The notes beneath the pieces were generated by a model, which did no database searches, was not told the DNA's origin, and saw only the letters and a list, made by a program, of their open reading frames with translations. A DNA stretch of 64,000 bases from Fredericiella sp963839515 (lineage in GTDB: Bacteria > Chloroflexota > Anaerolineae > Caldilineales > Caldilineaceae), in contig CAWIVN010000013.1 in the NCBI GenBank assembly GCA_963839515.1, positions 62,001-126,000 on the forward strand, in the 5' to 3' direction. The position numbers and the translations under genes were made by a program. Positions 25,345 to 34,000 of this stretch are shown here, piece after piece (the stretch's first letter is position 1; each line of letters starts with the position of its first letter).

Positions 25345-25406
25345 TGCCCCAGGCTCGGCGCTTATCATTTTGCCTATCGATGACCTGGTGCGCCGAGCCT
25401 GGGGCA
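25345..25406. repeat. Intergenic palindrome, family B copy (perfect 17-bp arms)
   Basis: TGCCCCAGGCTCGGCGC (25345-25361) is the exact reverse complement of 25390-25406. It lies 12 bp past the stop codon of the crotonase gene. Confidence 0.75.
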
Positions 25407-25417
25407 AGCTGCCGGCC

Positions 25418-26200
25418 TTATTTACCTTGCCAGGTAGGGGGTCGCTTTTCGACGAAAGCGGCCATGCCTTCTTTTTGGTCTTCAGTGGCGAAGAGCATGT
25501 TGAAGAGGCGACGTTCAAGATGGACGCCTTCGGCGAGCGGCAGCTCAAAGGCGTGGTTGACCGCCTCCTTGGCGATGCGCAGGGCAATAGGCGACTTGGC
25601 GGCGATTTCGGCAGCCATCGCCACAGCGGCTTCGGCAAAACCTTCGCTGGGCAGCACGCGCGCAATCAGGCCAAACTGCAGCGCCTCCTGAGCGGATAAA
25701 CGGCGACCGGTCAACACCATGTCCATGGCGACGGACTTGCCTACGGCGCGCGTGAGACGCTGCGTGCCACCGGCGCCTGGGATGATGCCCAGATTGATTT
25801 CCGGCTGGCCAAAGACGGCTGACTCGGCGGCCACGATCAGGTCGCACGCCATGGCCAGTTCGCAGCCGCCCCCCAGGCACCAGCCGCTGACCGCCGCTAC
25901 AATCGGCTTGCCGATGCGGCCCAGCTTGTCCCAATAGCCGATAAAAGGGCTGTCGAGCATCTCGACCACTGACGCTTGGGCCATCTGCTTGATGTCTGCG
26001 CCGGCGGCAAAGGCTTTTTCGCTGCCGGTGATAACGATGCAGCCAATCTCGGCGTCAGCGTCGAATGCTTGCAGGGCGGCGACTAATTCATCCATCAGTG
26101 CGGCGTTGAGGGCATTGAGCGCCTGGGGCCGGTTGAGCTGAACGACACCGACGCGTCCCTCCTGCTGCACGAGTACATACGAATACGTGGTTTCCGACAT
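25418..26200 (-). CDS. Enoyl-CoA hydratase (crotonase)
   Basis: A cytoplasmic enoyl-CoA hydratase of 260 residues that adds water to trans-2-enoyl-CoA in fatty- or amino-acid breakdown. Both catalytic glutamates are present, in 'GWCLGGGCELAMACDLIVA' and 'FGQPEINLGIIPGAGGTQRL', with the oxyanion-hole segment 'SEKAFAAGADIKQM'. The C-terminal 'FATEDQKEGMAAFVEKRPP' is the standard ending. GGAGA lies at good spacing before the ATG. The gene is alone on its strand and diverges from the phosphohexomutase. The paralogue at 9473 lacks the catalytic residues. Confidence 0.94.
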   Translation of the reverse strand: MSETTYSYVLVQQEGRVGVVQLNRPQALNALNAALMDELVAALQAFDADAEIGCIVITGSEKAFAAGADIKQMAQASVVEMLDSPFIGYWDKLGRIGKPIVAAVSGWCLGGGCELAMACDLIVAAESAVFGQPEINLGIIPGAGGTQRLTRAVGKSVAMDMVLTGRRLSAQEALQFGLIARVLPSEGFAEAAVAMAAEIAAKSPIALRIAKEAVNHAFELPLAEGVHLERRLFNMLFATEDQKEGMAAFVEKRPPTWQGK

Positions 26201-26274
26201 GGTAGATTCTCCACTCAGTAATGGTTGCCAGATGATGGGTAAAGTGATATTGGCAAAATGTAAGGCTAATCTGA

Positions 26275-26303
26275 TTGGATGCCCTGTATAGTGTCCTTAT
26301 AAT
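26275..26303 (+). promoter_or_regulatory. Promoter for phosphohexomutase
   Basis: TTGGAT (26275-26280), 17-bp spacer, TATAAT (26298-26303), 54 bp before the ATG. Confidence 0.6.
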
Positions 26304-26357
26304 GGTAAATCTGATCTGTCCTCCACGGACCAAAAATTCTGGATTGAAGGAACATTT

Positions 26358-27833
26358 ATGACGATTCATTTTGGTACCGACGGCTGGCGCGCCGTCATCA
26401 GCGAAGATTTTACTTTTGATAACGTTCGCCGCGTCGCACAAGCGATTGCGGAAAAGACACTGGCCGACGTTACCGCCACTCGCAATGGCAGCCAGCAGGC
26501 ATCAGCGAACCTGGTGGTAGGGTATGATACACGCTTTTTATCAGATCGCTATGCGATTGCAGTTGCCGAGGTGTTGGCCGCCAACGGCATTCGTGTCTGG
26601 CTGACGCGCAGCGACTCGCCGACACCCGTCACGAGTTTTGCCATAGTCGATCGAAACGCAGATGGCGGTGTGATGATCACGGCCAGCCATAATCCGCCAC
26701 GTTATAACGGCATCAAGTTGAAGGCCGCCTTTGGCGGTTCGGCGAGCCCATCCGACTGCAAGGACGTCGAGCGCCGTATCGTAGCCGCCAATGGCGCGCC
26801 GCCGCAGCGTCTCGACCTGGAAGTTGCCATCGAACGGGGGCTCGTCACCCGGTTTGACCCGTTTCCTGCCTATACGCAGCATCTGCACAAACTGGTCGAC
26901 TTTGAACGTATCCGCCACGCAAACCTGAGCGTGGCCGTCGATGCGATGTATGGGGCCGGCCGTATCTATCTACGTAAGCTGCTGGAAGAAGCCGGCTGCC
27001 GCGTGGTTGAGTTGCGCAGTGAGATGAACCCCGGCTTTAACGGCATTCACCCCGAACCGATCGCCCGCCATTTGGGACCCTTGATCGACGAGATGCTGAC
27101 GGGCGAACACTGGATCGGCTTGGCGACCGACGGCGATGCAGACCGCATTGGGGCTATCGATCCGACGGGGCGCTTTATCGATCCGCACGCCATCATGGCG
27201 CTGCTGATCGTACACCTGGTCAACGAACGCAACCTGCGCGGCAGCGTTGTCAAGACCGTCAGCACAACGCAAATGCTCAACCGGCTGGCGCTGCGCTATG
27301 GGCTGCCTATCTACGAGACGCCGGTCGGCTTTAACCATATCTGTGATTATATGTTAAGTGAGCCCGTGTTGATTGGTGGCGAAGAAAGCGGCGGAATTTC
27401 GATCCTCGGCCATATCCCTGAGGGCGATGGGCTGCTGATGGGCATGTTGCTGGTCGAAATGGTTGCCACATGCAAGCAGACACTCGGGGAGATGCTGGAC
27501 AGCCTGATGGCTGCGCCTGACGTAGGCATCTTCTGCTACGGCCGTGTGGACCGCCCCGTGCGCCCGTTCAAAAAGGCGGACCTGGTGGCGGGGTTGATGT
27601 CAAACGTGCCTGCGGCACTGGCGGGCGTAAGCGTGATGGATGTGAGCAGCCGCGACGGGGTGAAGTTTATCCTGGCCGACGACAGCTGGCTGCTGATCCG
27701 GCCGAGCGGCACCGAGCCTGTGCTGCGCATTTATGCGGAGGGCCGCACGGACAAGCAGGTCAGCGCCTTGTTAAGCCTGGGTGGCGAACTAGCCGAGGCA
27801 CAAATCAATATTCTGGGAGCAGTCAGGGCTTAA
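26358..27833 (+). CDS. Phosphoglucomutase/phosphomannomutase
   Basis: An alpha-D-phosphohexomutase of 491 residues that interconverts hexose 1- and 6-phosphates for cell-envelope and storage sugars. All four family motifs are present in order: the phosphoserine loop 'MITASHNPPRYNG', the metal-binding 'LATDGDADRIGAID', the sugar-binding 'IGGEESGGISI' and the phosphate-binding 'LLIRPSGTEPVLRIYAE'. The N-terminal 'IHFGTDGWRAVI' is also typical. It has its own promoter and is followed 21 bp later by menC on the same strand. Whether it prefers glucose, mannose or glucosamine phosphate is not visible. Confidence 0.94.
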   Translation: MTIHFGTDGWRAVISEDFTFDNVRRVAQAIAEKTLADVTATRNGSQQASANLVVGYDTRFLSDRYAIAVAEVLAANGIRVWLTRSDSPTPVTSFAIVDRNADGGVMITASHNPPRYNGIKLKAAFGGSASPSDCKDVERRIVAANGAPPQRLDLEVAIERGLVTRFDPFPAYTQHLHKLVDFERIRHANLSVAVDAMYGAGRIYLRKLLEEAGCRVVELRSEMNPGFNGIHPEPIARHLGPLIDEMLTGEHWIGLATDGDADRIGAIDPTGRFIDPHAIMALLIVHLVNERNLRGSVVKTVSTTQMLNRLALRYGLPIYETPVGFNHICDYMLSEPVLIGGEESGGISILGHIPEGDGLLMGMLLVEMVATCKQTLGEMLDSLMAAPDVGIFCYGRVDRPVRPFKKADLVAGLMSNVPAALAGVSVMDVSSRDGVKFILADDSWLLIRPSGTEPVLRIYAEGRTDKQVSALLSLGGELAEAQINILGAVRA

Positions 27834-27854
27834 ACGGGCCCAAAGAGGTGCGGG

Positions 27855-28976
27855 ATGAAGGTGCGCGAGATCGAACTGCGGCGGATTTTTCTGCCGTATG
27901 TGGCGCCATTTGAAACCAGCGGGTGGCGAGAAGAAGGCAGCTACCCCATCATCGTACGCATGCTGGGTGAGGATAGCCGGGGCGAGTTCGTCGCCTGGGG
28001 CGAGTCGCCGGTCGGCGAAAATCCGTTTTACAACGAGGAGAACTTCAAGACCGCGTGGATCATCCTGCAGGATTACCTGGTCCCGATGCTGCTGGCGGCG
28101 GAGGTGCAGAGCCCGTGGGACGTGACGCCGTTGTTTGCCAAGGTGCGCGCCAATCGCATGGCGAAGTGTGCCCTCGAATTCACAGCGTGGGACCTGTTTG
28201 CACATGCCGAGGGCTGCAGCCTGGCGAAACTGCTGGGCGGCACACGCACTCGGGTCAGCGTGGGTGTGAGTATCGGAATTCAGAAGGACATTGACACGCT
28301 GCTCAAAGTGGTGGACGCCTACTTAAAGGACGGCTACCAGCGCATCAAGCTCAAGATCAAGCCGGGTTGGGATGTCGAGCCGGTGGCAGCCGTGCGCCGG
28401 CAGTGGCCGGACCTGTTGCTACAGGTGGATGCCAACAGTATTTACCACCTGTCCGACGGTCCGCACCTGGCGCAACTCGACCAGTATGACCTGCTGCTGG
28501 TCGAACAGCCGCTGGCGCATGACGACATCTTTGACCACGCCAAGCTAAAGCGCCAGCTTAAAAGTCCCTTGTGCCTGGACGAGAGCATCGTGTCGCCCGA
28601 ACATGCACGGTGGGCAATCGAGCTGCAAGCCTGCGACATCATCAATATCAAGCCTAGCCGCATCGGCGGTCTGGGCGACGCCGTCAAAATTCACAACATG
28701 GCGCAAGCGGCCGGCATGCCCGTCTGGCACGGCGGCATGTTGGAATCCGGCATCGGCCGCGCCGTCAACGTGGCGCTTGCCAGCTTGCCCAACTTCACGC
28801 TGCCCGGCGACATCAGCGCCAACGACCGCTACTTCAAGCGAGATATCGTCAAGAACCCGTTCACGTTGAATCCGGACAGCACGCTGACCGTGCCGACCGG
28901 TATCGGTCACGGTGCAGTCATAGACGAGGATTACCTCGACGACGTGACTGTGGAGCGGTGGACTTCAAAAAGGTAG
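27855..28976 (+). CDS. menC: o-Succinylbenzoate synthase / N-acylamino acid racemase (enolase superfamily)
   Basis: An enolase-superfamily enzyme of 373 residues resembling type-2 MenC/NAAAR proteins. Catalytic Lys residues lie in 'YQRIKLKIKPGWDVEPV', metal ligands in 'LLQVDANSIY', 'LLVEQPLAHDD' and 'PLCLDESI', and the second base Lys in 'IINIKPSRIGGLGDAVK'. The 'WHGGMLESGIGRA' segment is the usual C-terminal motif. It may dehydrate SHCHC in menaquinone synthesis or racemise N-acyl amino acids; these activities often coexist. No other men gene is in the window. GAGG precedes the ATG. Confidence 0.88.
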   Translation: MKVREIELRRIFLPYVAPFETSGWREEGSYPIIVRMLGEDSRGEFVAWGESPVGENPFYNEENFKTAWIILQDYLVPMLLAAEVQSPWDVTPLFAKVRANRMAKCALEFTAWDLFAHAEGCSLAKLLGGTRTRVSVGVSIGIQKDIDTLLKVVDAYLKDGYQRIKLKIKPGWDVEPVAAVRRQWPDLLLQVDANSIYHLSDGPHLAQLDQYDLLLVEQPLAHDDIFDHAKLKRQLKSPLCLDESIVSPEHARWAIELQACDIINIKPSRIGGLGDAVKIHNMAQAAGMPVWHGGMLESGIGRAVNVALASLPNFTLPGDISANDRYFKRDIVKNPFTLNPDSTLTVPTGIGHGAVIDEDYLDDVTVERWTSKR

Positions 28977-28984
28977 GCGAGGTT

Positions 28985-29016
28985 CGGCAACCGAGCCTTG
29001 CCGAACTCGGTTGCCG
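28985..29016. terminator. Hairpin between convergent genes
   Basis: CGGCAACCGAG (28985-28995) is the exact reverse complement of 29006-29016. It lies between the menC stop and the stop of the convergent secreted-protein gene. There is no T-run, so termination is only likely. Confidence 0.45.
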
Positions 29017-29029
29017 ATAATCTGTCCAT

Positions 29030-31078
29030 TTACCTGACCACTGGACCGCAGTATTTGCCGGTCATGCTTATCGTATCAGAGGTGGCCGCATTGCCGGCGT
29101 CATCCGTGGCGGAGAAATAGAAGTTGGCAGTGTTGAGGTCGCCTGGTGAGAACTCGCCTTGGAAATACCCATTCCCGCTCCCCAGGTCGATTGTGTCGTA
29201 AGGGAAGCTGCCGTATTCCGGGAAGTCCGGGTCGAAATAGAGCGCTTGCCAGTGCAGCGTAACATATGCGACACTCACGTCGTCACGCACGTCTACCCCG
29301 GCAACTATCGTATCGCCAAAGCAGTATTCCCCCGATGGGCTGCTGGAAATCGGACCGAAGACTGGCGGCGCGTCCACAACGCTCGGCGGTACTTCGGTCG
29401 GTATTTCGGTCGGTACGATGGTCGGTTCCACCTCAGTCGTCGAACTGCCGTCGATGGGTGGCTCCCAGTTTAGTGAGAAACTCGTGCGAGCCGAGACCTC
29501 CGCCCCACGGTTGGTGTAGGCCGTCGCCGTTACTTCGTAATCACCGCTCGCGATGCTGTCCGAGGAGATTGATTCTTCACAGGGGCTATCGCCGCCATAG
29601 GCGCAATAGGCGGGATCTTCTTCGTCATTGTCGAAGACGACGTCGCCTGATGAGTCGCTGATCGTGAAATAAACGTAGTCGATGCCGTCACCGTTGCCGT
29701 CACCGACGTTGGGATCGTAGGCTTGCGCCTCGATGCGCAGCGCATACGGAAAGTCGCCGTCATACAGCACATCGGCATTGACCGAGACAACCGGGTCTTG
29801 GGGTTGCGGTTCAGTTCCCGGCCGTCCTGGCCGAATCTCGACTTCAGGCAAGCCCCCGCCCGTAGCGCCCGAAGCCCATTGTGCCAAATCCGACTGCTCT
29901 ATGTACGGTGCGTCGGTCGGGCCTTCGTCCATGGCAACTACTTGATCGCCTTCGTAATAGAGGCGGATGCGCTGCCCGGAATCAGGGCTGGCCTGCTGCC
30001 CGTCCGGCATGCTGACGTCGATGCCGCCTTCGATATTATAGACTGACATGACACCCATCTCACCGCGGCCCATCCCTGCGCTTCGGTCATTGGCTCCCTG
30101 CAGGCTACAGTCATGCCCTAAGTAGTCGATCGTGATGTGGTCGATATAGGCGTCGTCGCTGCGCGCCTGGACGATGGTTTCAAAACCCGTGCCTCCTTCC
30201 TGTAATCCATCCCAGCAGAACGTGTAGCTGTCGGGCAGGGTCAGGCGCTGGGTGCCCATCATCTCATAATCGTGCGTGATGTTGTAGTCGGTGGCGCCGG
30301 CCTGCACTTCACCCTCGCCGTAGAGAGTGACGCGATAGAGGCCCGGCTCGATGTACGGATAGGTGTCTTCGCGGCAGAACGGCCCGTATACCAGCCGGTC
30401 GCTGCGGCTGCAGCTGTCGTCGCCGAAGTCGCAGTCCGAATCGAAGCCGCTGCACAGGGGCGCGTTGCGGTTACGCGACCCCTGCCGGCGGTCTATGCGG
30501 GGATCCTGGTCAAACAGCACGTCAGCGCCGGGAACAACGTAGGCGGTGCTGCCAAGCTTGATGGTCACGCCATTGACGACAAGCGTGCCGTTCTTGCCAG
30601 TGGGTGTCTGCAGGATCATGCCCGAACGAGTGCGTTCGCAGGTAGGCTGGCCGTTGCTGGCGCGCAGGGTGAAGACACGGCCGGGTTGGGTGGTATTGGG
30701 CGCAGTGGCGGTGTCGCCAAAGATCAGAATTTTGACCGGATTGGCGGTCGAGCCGCCCAGGAGGACGGCGGCGCCCTTTTGTGGCACGGTAATCATCCGC
30801 CGGATGTTGTTGAGTTGGGCTTCGTCGCCGGGGGTCGTGAAGCGGATGGTGCCGGTGCGAGGGGTGGCGTTGACGCTGCGCGTGGCAAGGCAGGCGCTGC
30901 CGAGACCGAGCACGTCGCAGACACCCGGAGCCAATGCGCCGTCGAGCTCCGTTATCACGTCGTTGCACGTTGGCGGTTGGGCATGGGCCGGCTGGGCTTG
31001 AAATGCTGCCAACAAGCAGGTTAACCCTGCTGCCAGCGCCAGCAATCGTCGCATCCATGCGATAGGGGAAGTCAGCAT
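29030..31078 (-). CDS. Secreted multidomain protein, partner of CHAT protein
   Basis: An exported protein of 682 residues that I cannot assign to a named family. A Sec signal peptide (about 1-33, 'RLLALAAGLTCLLAAFQAQP', cleavage after 'AHA') is followed by Cys-containing regions ('CNDVITELDGALAPGVCDVL', 'CSGFDSDCDFGDDSCSRSD'), suggesting disulfides. The middle contains beta-rich sequence 'GLYRVTLYGEGEVQAGATDY'. The C-terminal half has two Ig-like or cadherin-like modules ('VLYDGDFPYALRIEAQAYDP'; 'VAYVTLHWQALYFDPDFPEY') separated by a Pro/Thr linker. AAAGGAGG precedes the ATG. It begins 18 bp after the CHAT-nSTAND gene ends and must be cotranscribed with it. Confidence 0.8.
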   Translation of the reverse strand: MLTSPIAWMRRLLALAAGLTCLLAAFQAQPAHAQPPTCNDVITELDGALAPGVCDVLGLGSACLATRSVNATPRTGTIRFTTPGDEAQLNNIRRMITVPQKGAAVLLGGSTANPVKILIFGDTATAPNTTQPGRVFTLRASNGQPTCERTRSGMILQTPTGKNGTLVVNGVTIKLGSTAYVVPGADVLFDQDPRIDRRQGSRNRNAPLCSGFDSDCDFGDDSCSRSDRLVYGPFCREDTYPYIEPGLYRVTLYGEGEVQAGATDYNITHDYEMMGTQRLTLPDSYTFCWDGLQEGGTGFETIVQARSDDAYIDHITIDYLGHDCSLQGANDRSAGMGRGEMGVMSVYNIEGGIDVSMPDGQQASPDSGQRIRLYYEGDQVVAMDEGPTDAPYIEQSDLAQWASGATGGGLPEVEIRPGRPGTEPQPQDPVVSVNADVLYDGDFPYALRIEAQAYDPNVGDGNGDGIDYVYFTISDSSGDVVFDNDEEDPAYCAYGGDSPCEESISSDSIASGDYEVTATAYTNRGAEVSARTSFSLNWEPPIDGSSTTEVEPTIVPTEIPTEVPPSVVDAPPVFGPISSSPSGEYCFGDTIVAGVDVRDDVSVAYVTLHWQALYFDPDFPEYGSFPYDTIDLGSGNGYFQGEFSPGDLNTANFYFSATDDAGNAATSDTISMTGKYCGPVVR

Positions 31079-31096
31079 AAAGCCTCCTTTGGGCGA

Positions 31097-34000
31097 TCAA
31101 CGCCCGACGATCAAAAATGCCTGTCGCAGTTCGTCGTCCAGGGGACGGTCGAGCAGGCACGATGCCTGTACGTCCGTCTGCAACTGCGTCGTGTTGGCCA
31201 GCACCGGATAATAGTATGGCCTGTCGGCAAACGGCTGTCCCGGCTCGCCGGCAAGCAAGGCGCCCGTGTCGGGGCTGACGCCGAGCAAACCGGAAGATGG
31301 CACTTCCTGAAGCAGAATGGGGCGGCGTTGTGCTGCGTTCCAATGCCAAACGCCTATGTTCCTGGTAAAGCTACTCTGTTGCAACGGCTGTGCCTGTGTG
31401 ATCAAATACTGTCCATCTGTGCTCCAAGTCACAGCACGGAATGATTGGCCCGCTACGGACCCCACGCTGGTGCTCTGCCAGATGACGCGACCTTGTTCCA
31501 GATCCACCAGCGAGACGATGCCGTCGTTCACAGAGGCCAACAGCGGCAATACAGGGTTCAAGCGAGCCTGTGCGCTGTCGACATGTGCTCGTTCCGAGCG
31601 CCACACCTCAGTTAGCGTGCGTGCGGCAGCATCCAGGCGCAGCACATAGAGCTGGCCGAACGAGCGATCGCGGTAGACAAGCAGCGTGTCGCCTGCAGCA
31701 TCACCCGCGGCGGCGCCCTCGCTGACATCGTCCAGCAGCATGTTGCGCCCTTGCGGGGCGGGCCAGGCGACCGACGGCTGCTCGTCGCCAAGTTGCCACA
31801 GTTCGACGGCGGCGCCGCGCATGGCGAGCAGCAGGTCTGCTGCCGGCAGGGTGGAGCCGCTCGCGGTGGCGCCGGCAGGGCCTGCCTGGCGGCGACCATT
31901 AGCAGGATCGATTACATCTGTGGAGCCATCGGCGTAGGTTACCAGGATACCGTCGTCCGTCCAGACAGCGCCGTTCAGCTCGCCCGCCAGCGTGTCGTCC
32001 TGTACCCAACCGGACGCGTCCAGCCGCCAGATTTGTCCATCCCTGCCGTTGCCGTAGCGCAGGAGGTGCTTGTCATCCGGTGCAGCGACAATGAAGCGGC
32101 GCTCCTCGTCGGCGGGCAGCACCTGCGCTGCGCCGCCAATTGTCCAGTGCGCCACCTGGCCGTCACCATCAGTCGTCAGCAGATCGTCGCCCGGCCCCCA
32201 GGCAAGGACGTTGGGCCGGGCCACGCCTTGGGGCAGGGCTACGGCGCGATGGAGACGGCGGCAGAGGGGCTCCCCCGCTGGCGGTAAGCCTTCGCCCGCC
32301 AAGGTTGGCACGGGGTCGATCTGCCAGGTACGCAGGCTGGATGCGCTGCCGTCACTGTAGCCGGCAGTCAGCAAGCGGCCGTTGGCAAGACGCATGGCGT
32401 GCGCGATCCGCTCATTGGCACTGTATCCATAGAGTGGCGTTATAGATAGGCTGTCGGACGAATCAGAGCGGCGGGCAACTTGGATCAGGCCGTTTTCGTC
32501 GGACAGCGCCAGCGTGTTGTCGTCGAGCCAGTCCACATGAATAAGCGATCCGGCCGTAAAATTATTGGCGACGTTGAAGGCAGTGAAAACCGTCAAATCC
32601 CTCAGGTCCCAGATGGCAGCAGCGCCGCTGGCCGAATAGCCGGCGACGCGTTCGCCGCCTGGCGAAAGGGAAAGGCCGTTCAGATTCGGCAGGATATCGG
32701 CAGCCGAGGCAATTTGTTTGCCGTCGATGCCGTACAGCGCCATAAAGCCATCGTTCGCCCAGAGCAGCAGGCGTGGCGTGCCGTCATCCGGATCGGGTGC
32801 ATAGAGCGCCTCCACTTGCCAGAAGTGTTCTGCGAAGTTGCCCGGCAGGGGCAGTGGCTGGAGTTCCTCGGCGTCCGGCTGCCACAACTGCAGCACCACG
32901 TTATCGGCGCCGGGGGCGAACCAGCCGGCAACCAACGATTCGTCGTCGGGCAGCCAGTAGGCAAAGCTCACCGGCTGGCCGGGCTCCCCCGGTGGGTAAA
33001 AGACCTCCGCCGGGGTTTGGGGGGAGCGGCTGTCCCACAGGGCCAACTTGGCCCCTAACCCCGCCAGCCGGTGCCCGTCCGACGACCAGACGGCGCTGCG
33101 TGGTTCGGTCGGCAGGTCGGGCGTGTCGATTTCGGTTGTCAGCGTGATAATGCGGCCACTTTCGGGCTGCCAGGCGTAGAGCGAATTAAAGGTACAGATG
33201 GCGACCCAACGCTGCGCTGGCTGCCATTCAGCGCACTCGATGGTGTCGTCGGGGGCGGCGAGGCCTTGTGCGTCAAGCGAGAAGCTCAGCGGTTCGCCGC
33301 CGCCGACAACCCAGGCAGTCGTGGAACTCCAACCCAGCAGGCGGCCATCATTGCCCCAGCGCAGGCCGCGGACGTCAGTGAAGTCAGTCGGGAACGGAAA
33401 CTCTTGGGGGGTCAGCTCCAAGTCGTAGACCATAGGGACTGCGCCGCCGACGGCGACCCGGTTGCCGCGGATGGCAATCTGATCAGCGCTGCTCACCGTG
33501 GTCGTGATGAACCTGCGCTCGCGGCTGTTGAGCGCAGCCTGGCGTAGTGCATATTCAGCTTCGGGTACGAGCGGTTGGTTCACAGAAGTCGGCAGTGCGG
33601 CCAGCGCCAGGTGCAAGCTGACGACAGGATCGACGGTCAACTGCTGCTGGGCGAGCTGGGCAATGCGCTGCGACTCGTTGACTTGGGCCAGGCGGGCGGC
33701 ATTAAGCTCGCGTTGGCGGGTGAGTTGGATGTTGAGTGCGGCGCTGCGGTTGCGTTCTTCGGATGCTTGGCGTTCGGCCTCAATCCGGTCGGCGCGTTCG
33801 GCGTCGAGCTGCGCCTTGGTAATCGCCGCCTCCCTCTCCGCGATGGTTACCTGTTGGTTGTTCCAAAGAAATAGCGCGGATGCCAGCAGCACCAAGATGG
33901 TGATGGCAGCTGCGGCACCCACAGTTTGCCATAAACGGCGCTGCCGGTGGCGTTGGGCCTGTGCCTGGCGGCTGGCAGACAGCAGGCGCTGCTCGTCGTC

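Noticed and set aside
26088..26441. Minus-strand frame overlapping the phosphohexomutase start
   Set aside because: Overlaps two confirmed genes and lacks any motif.
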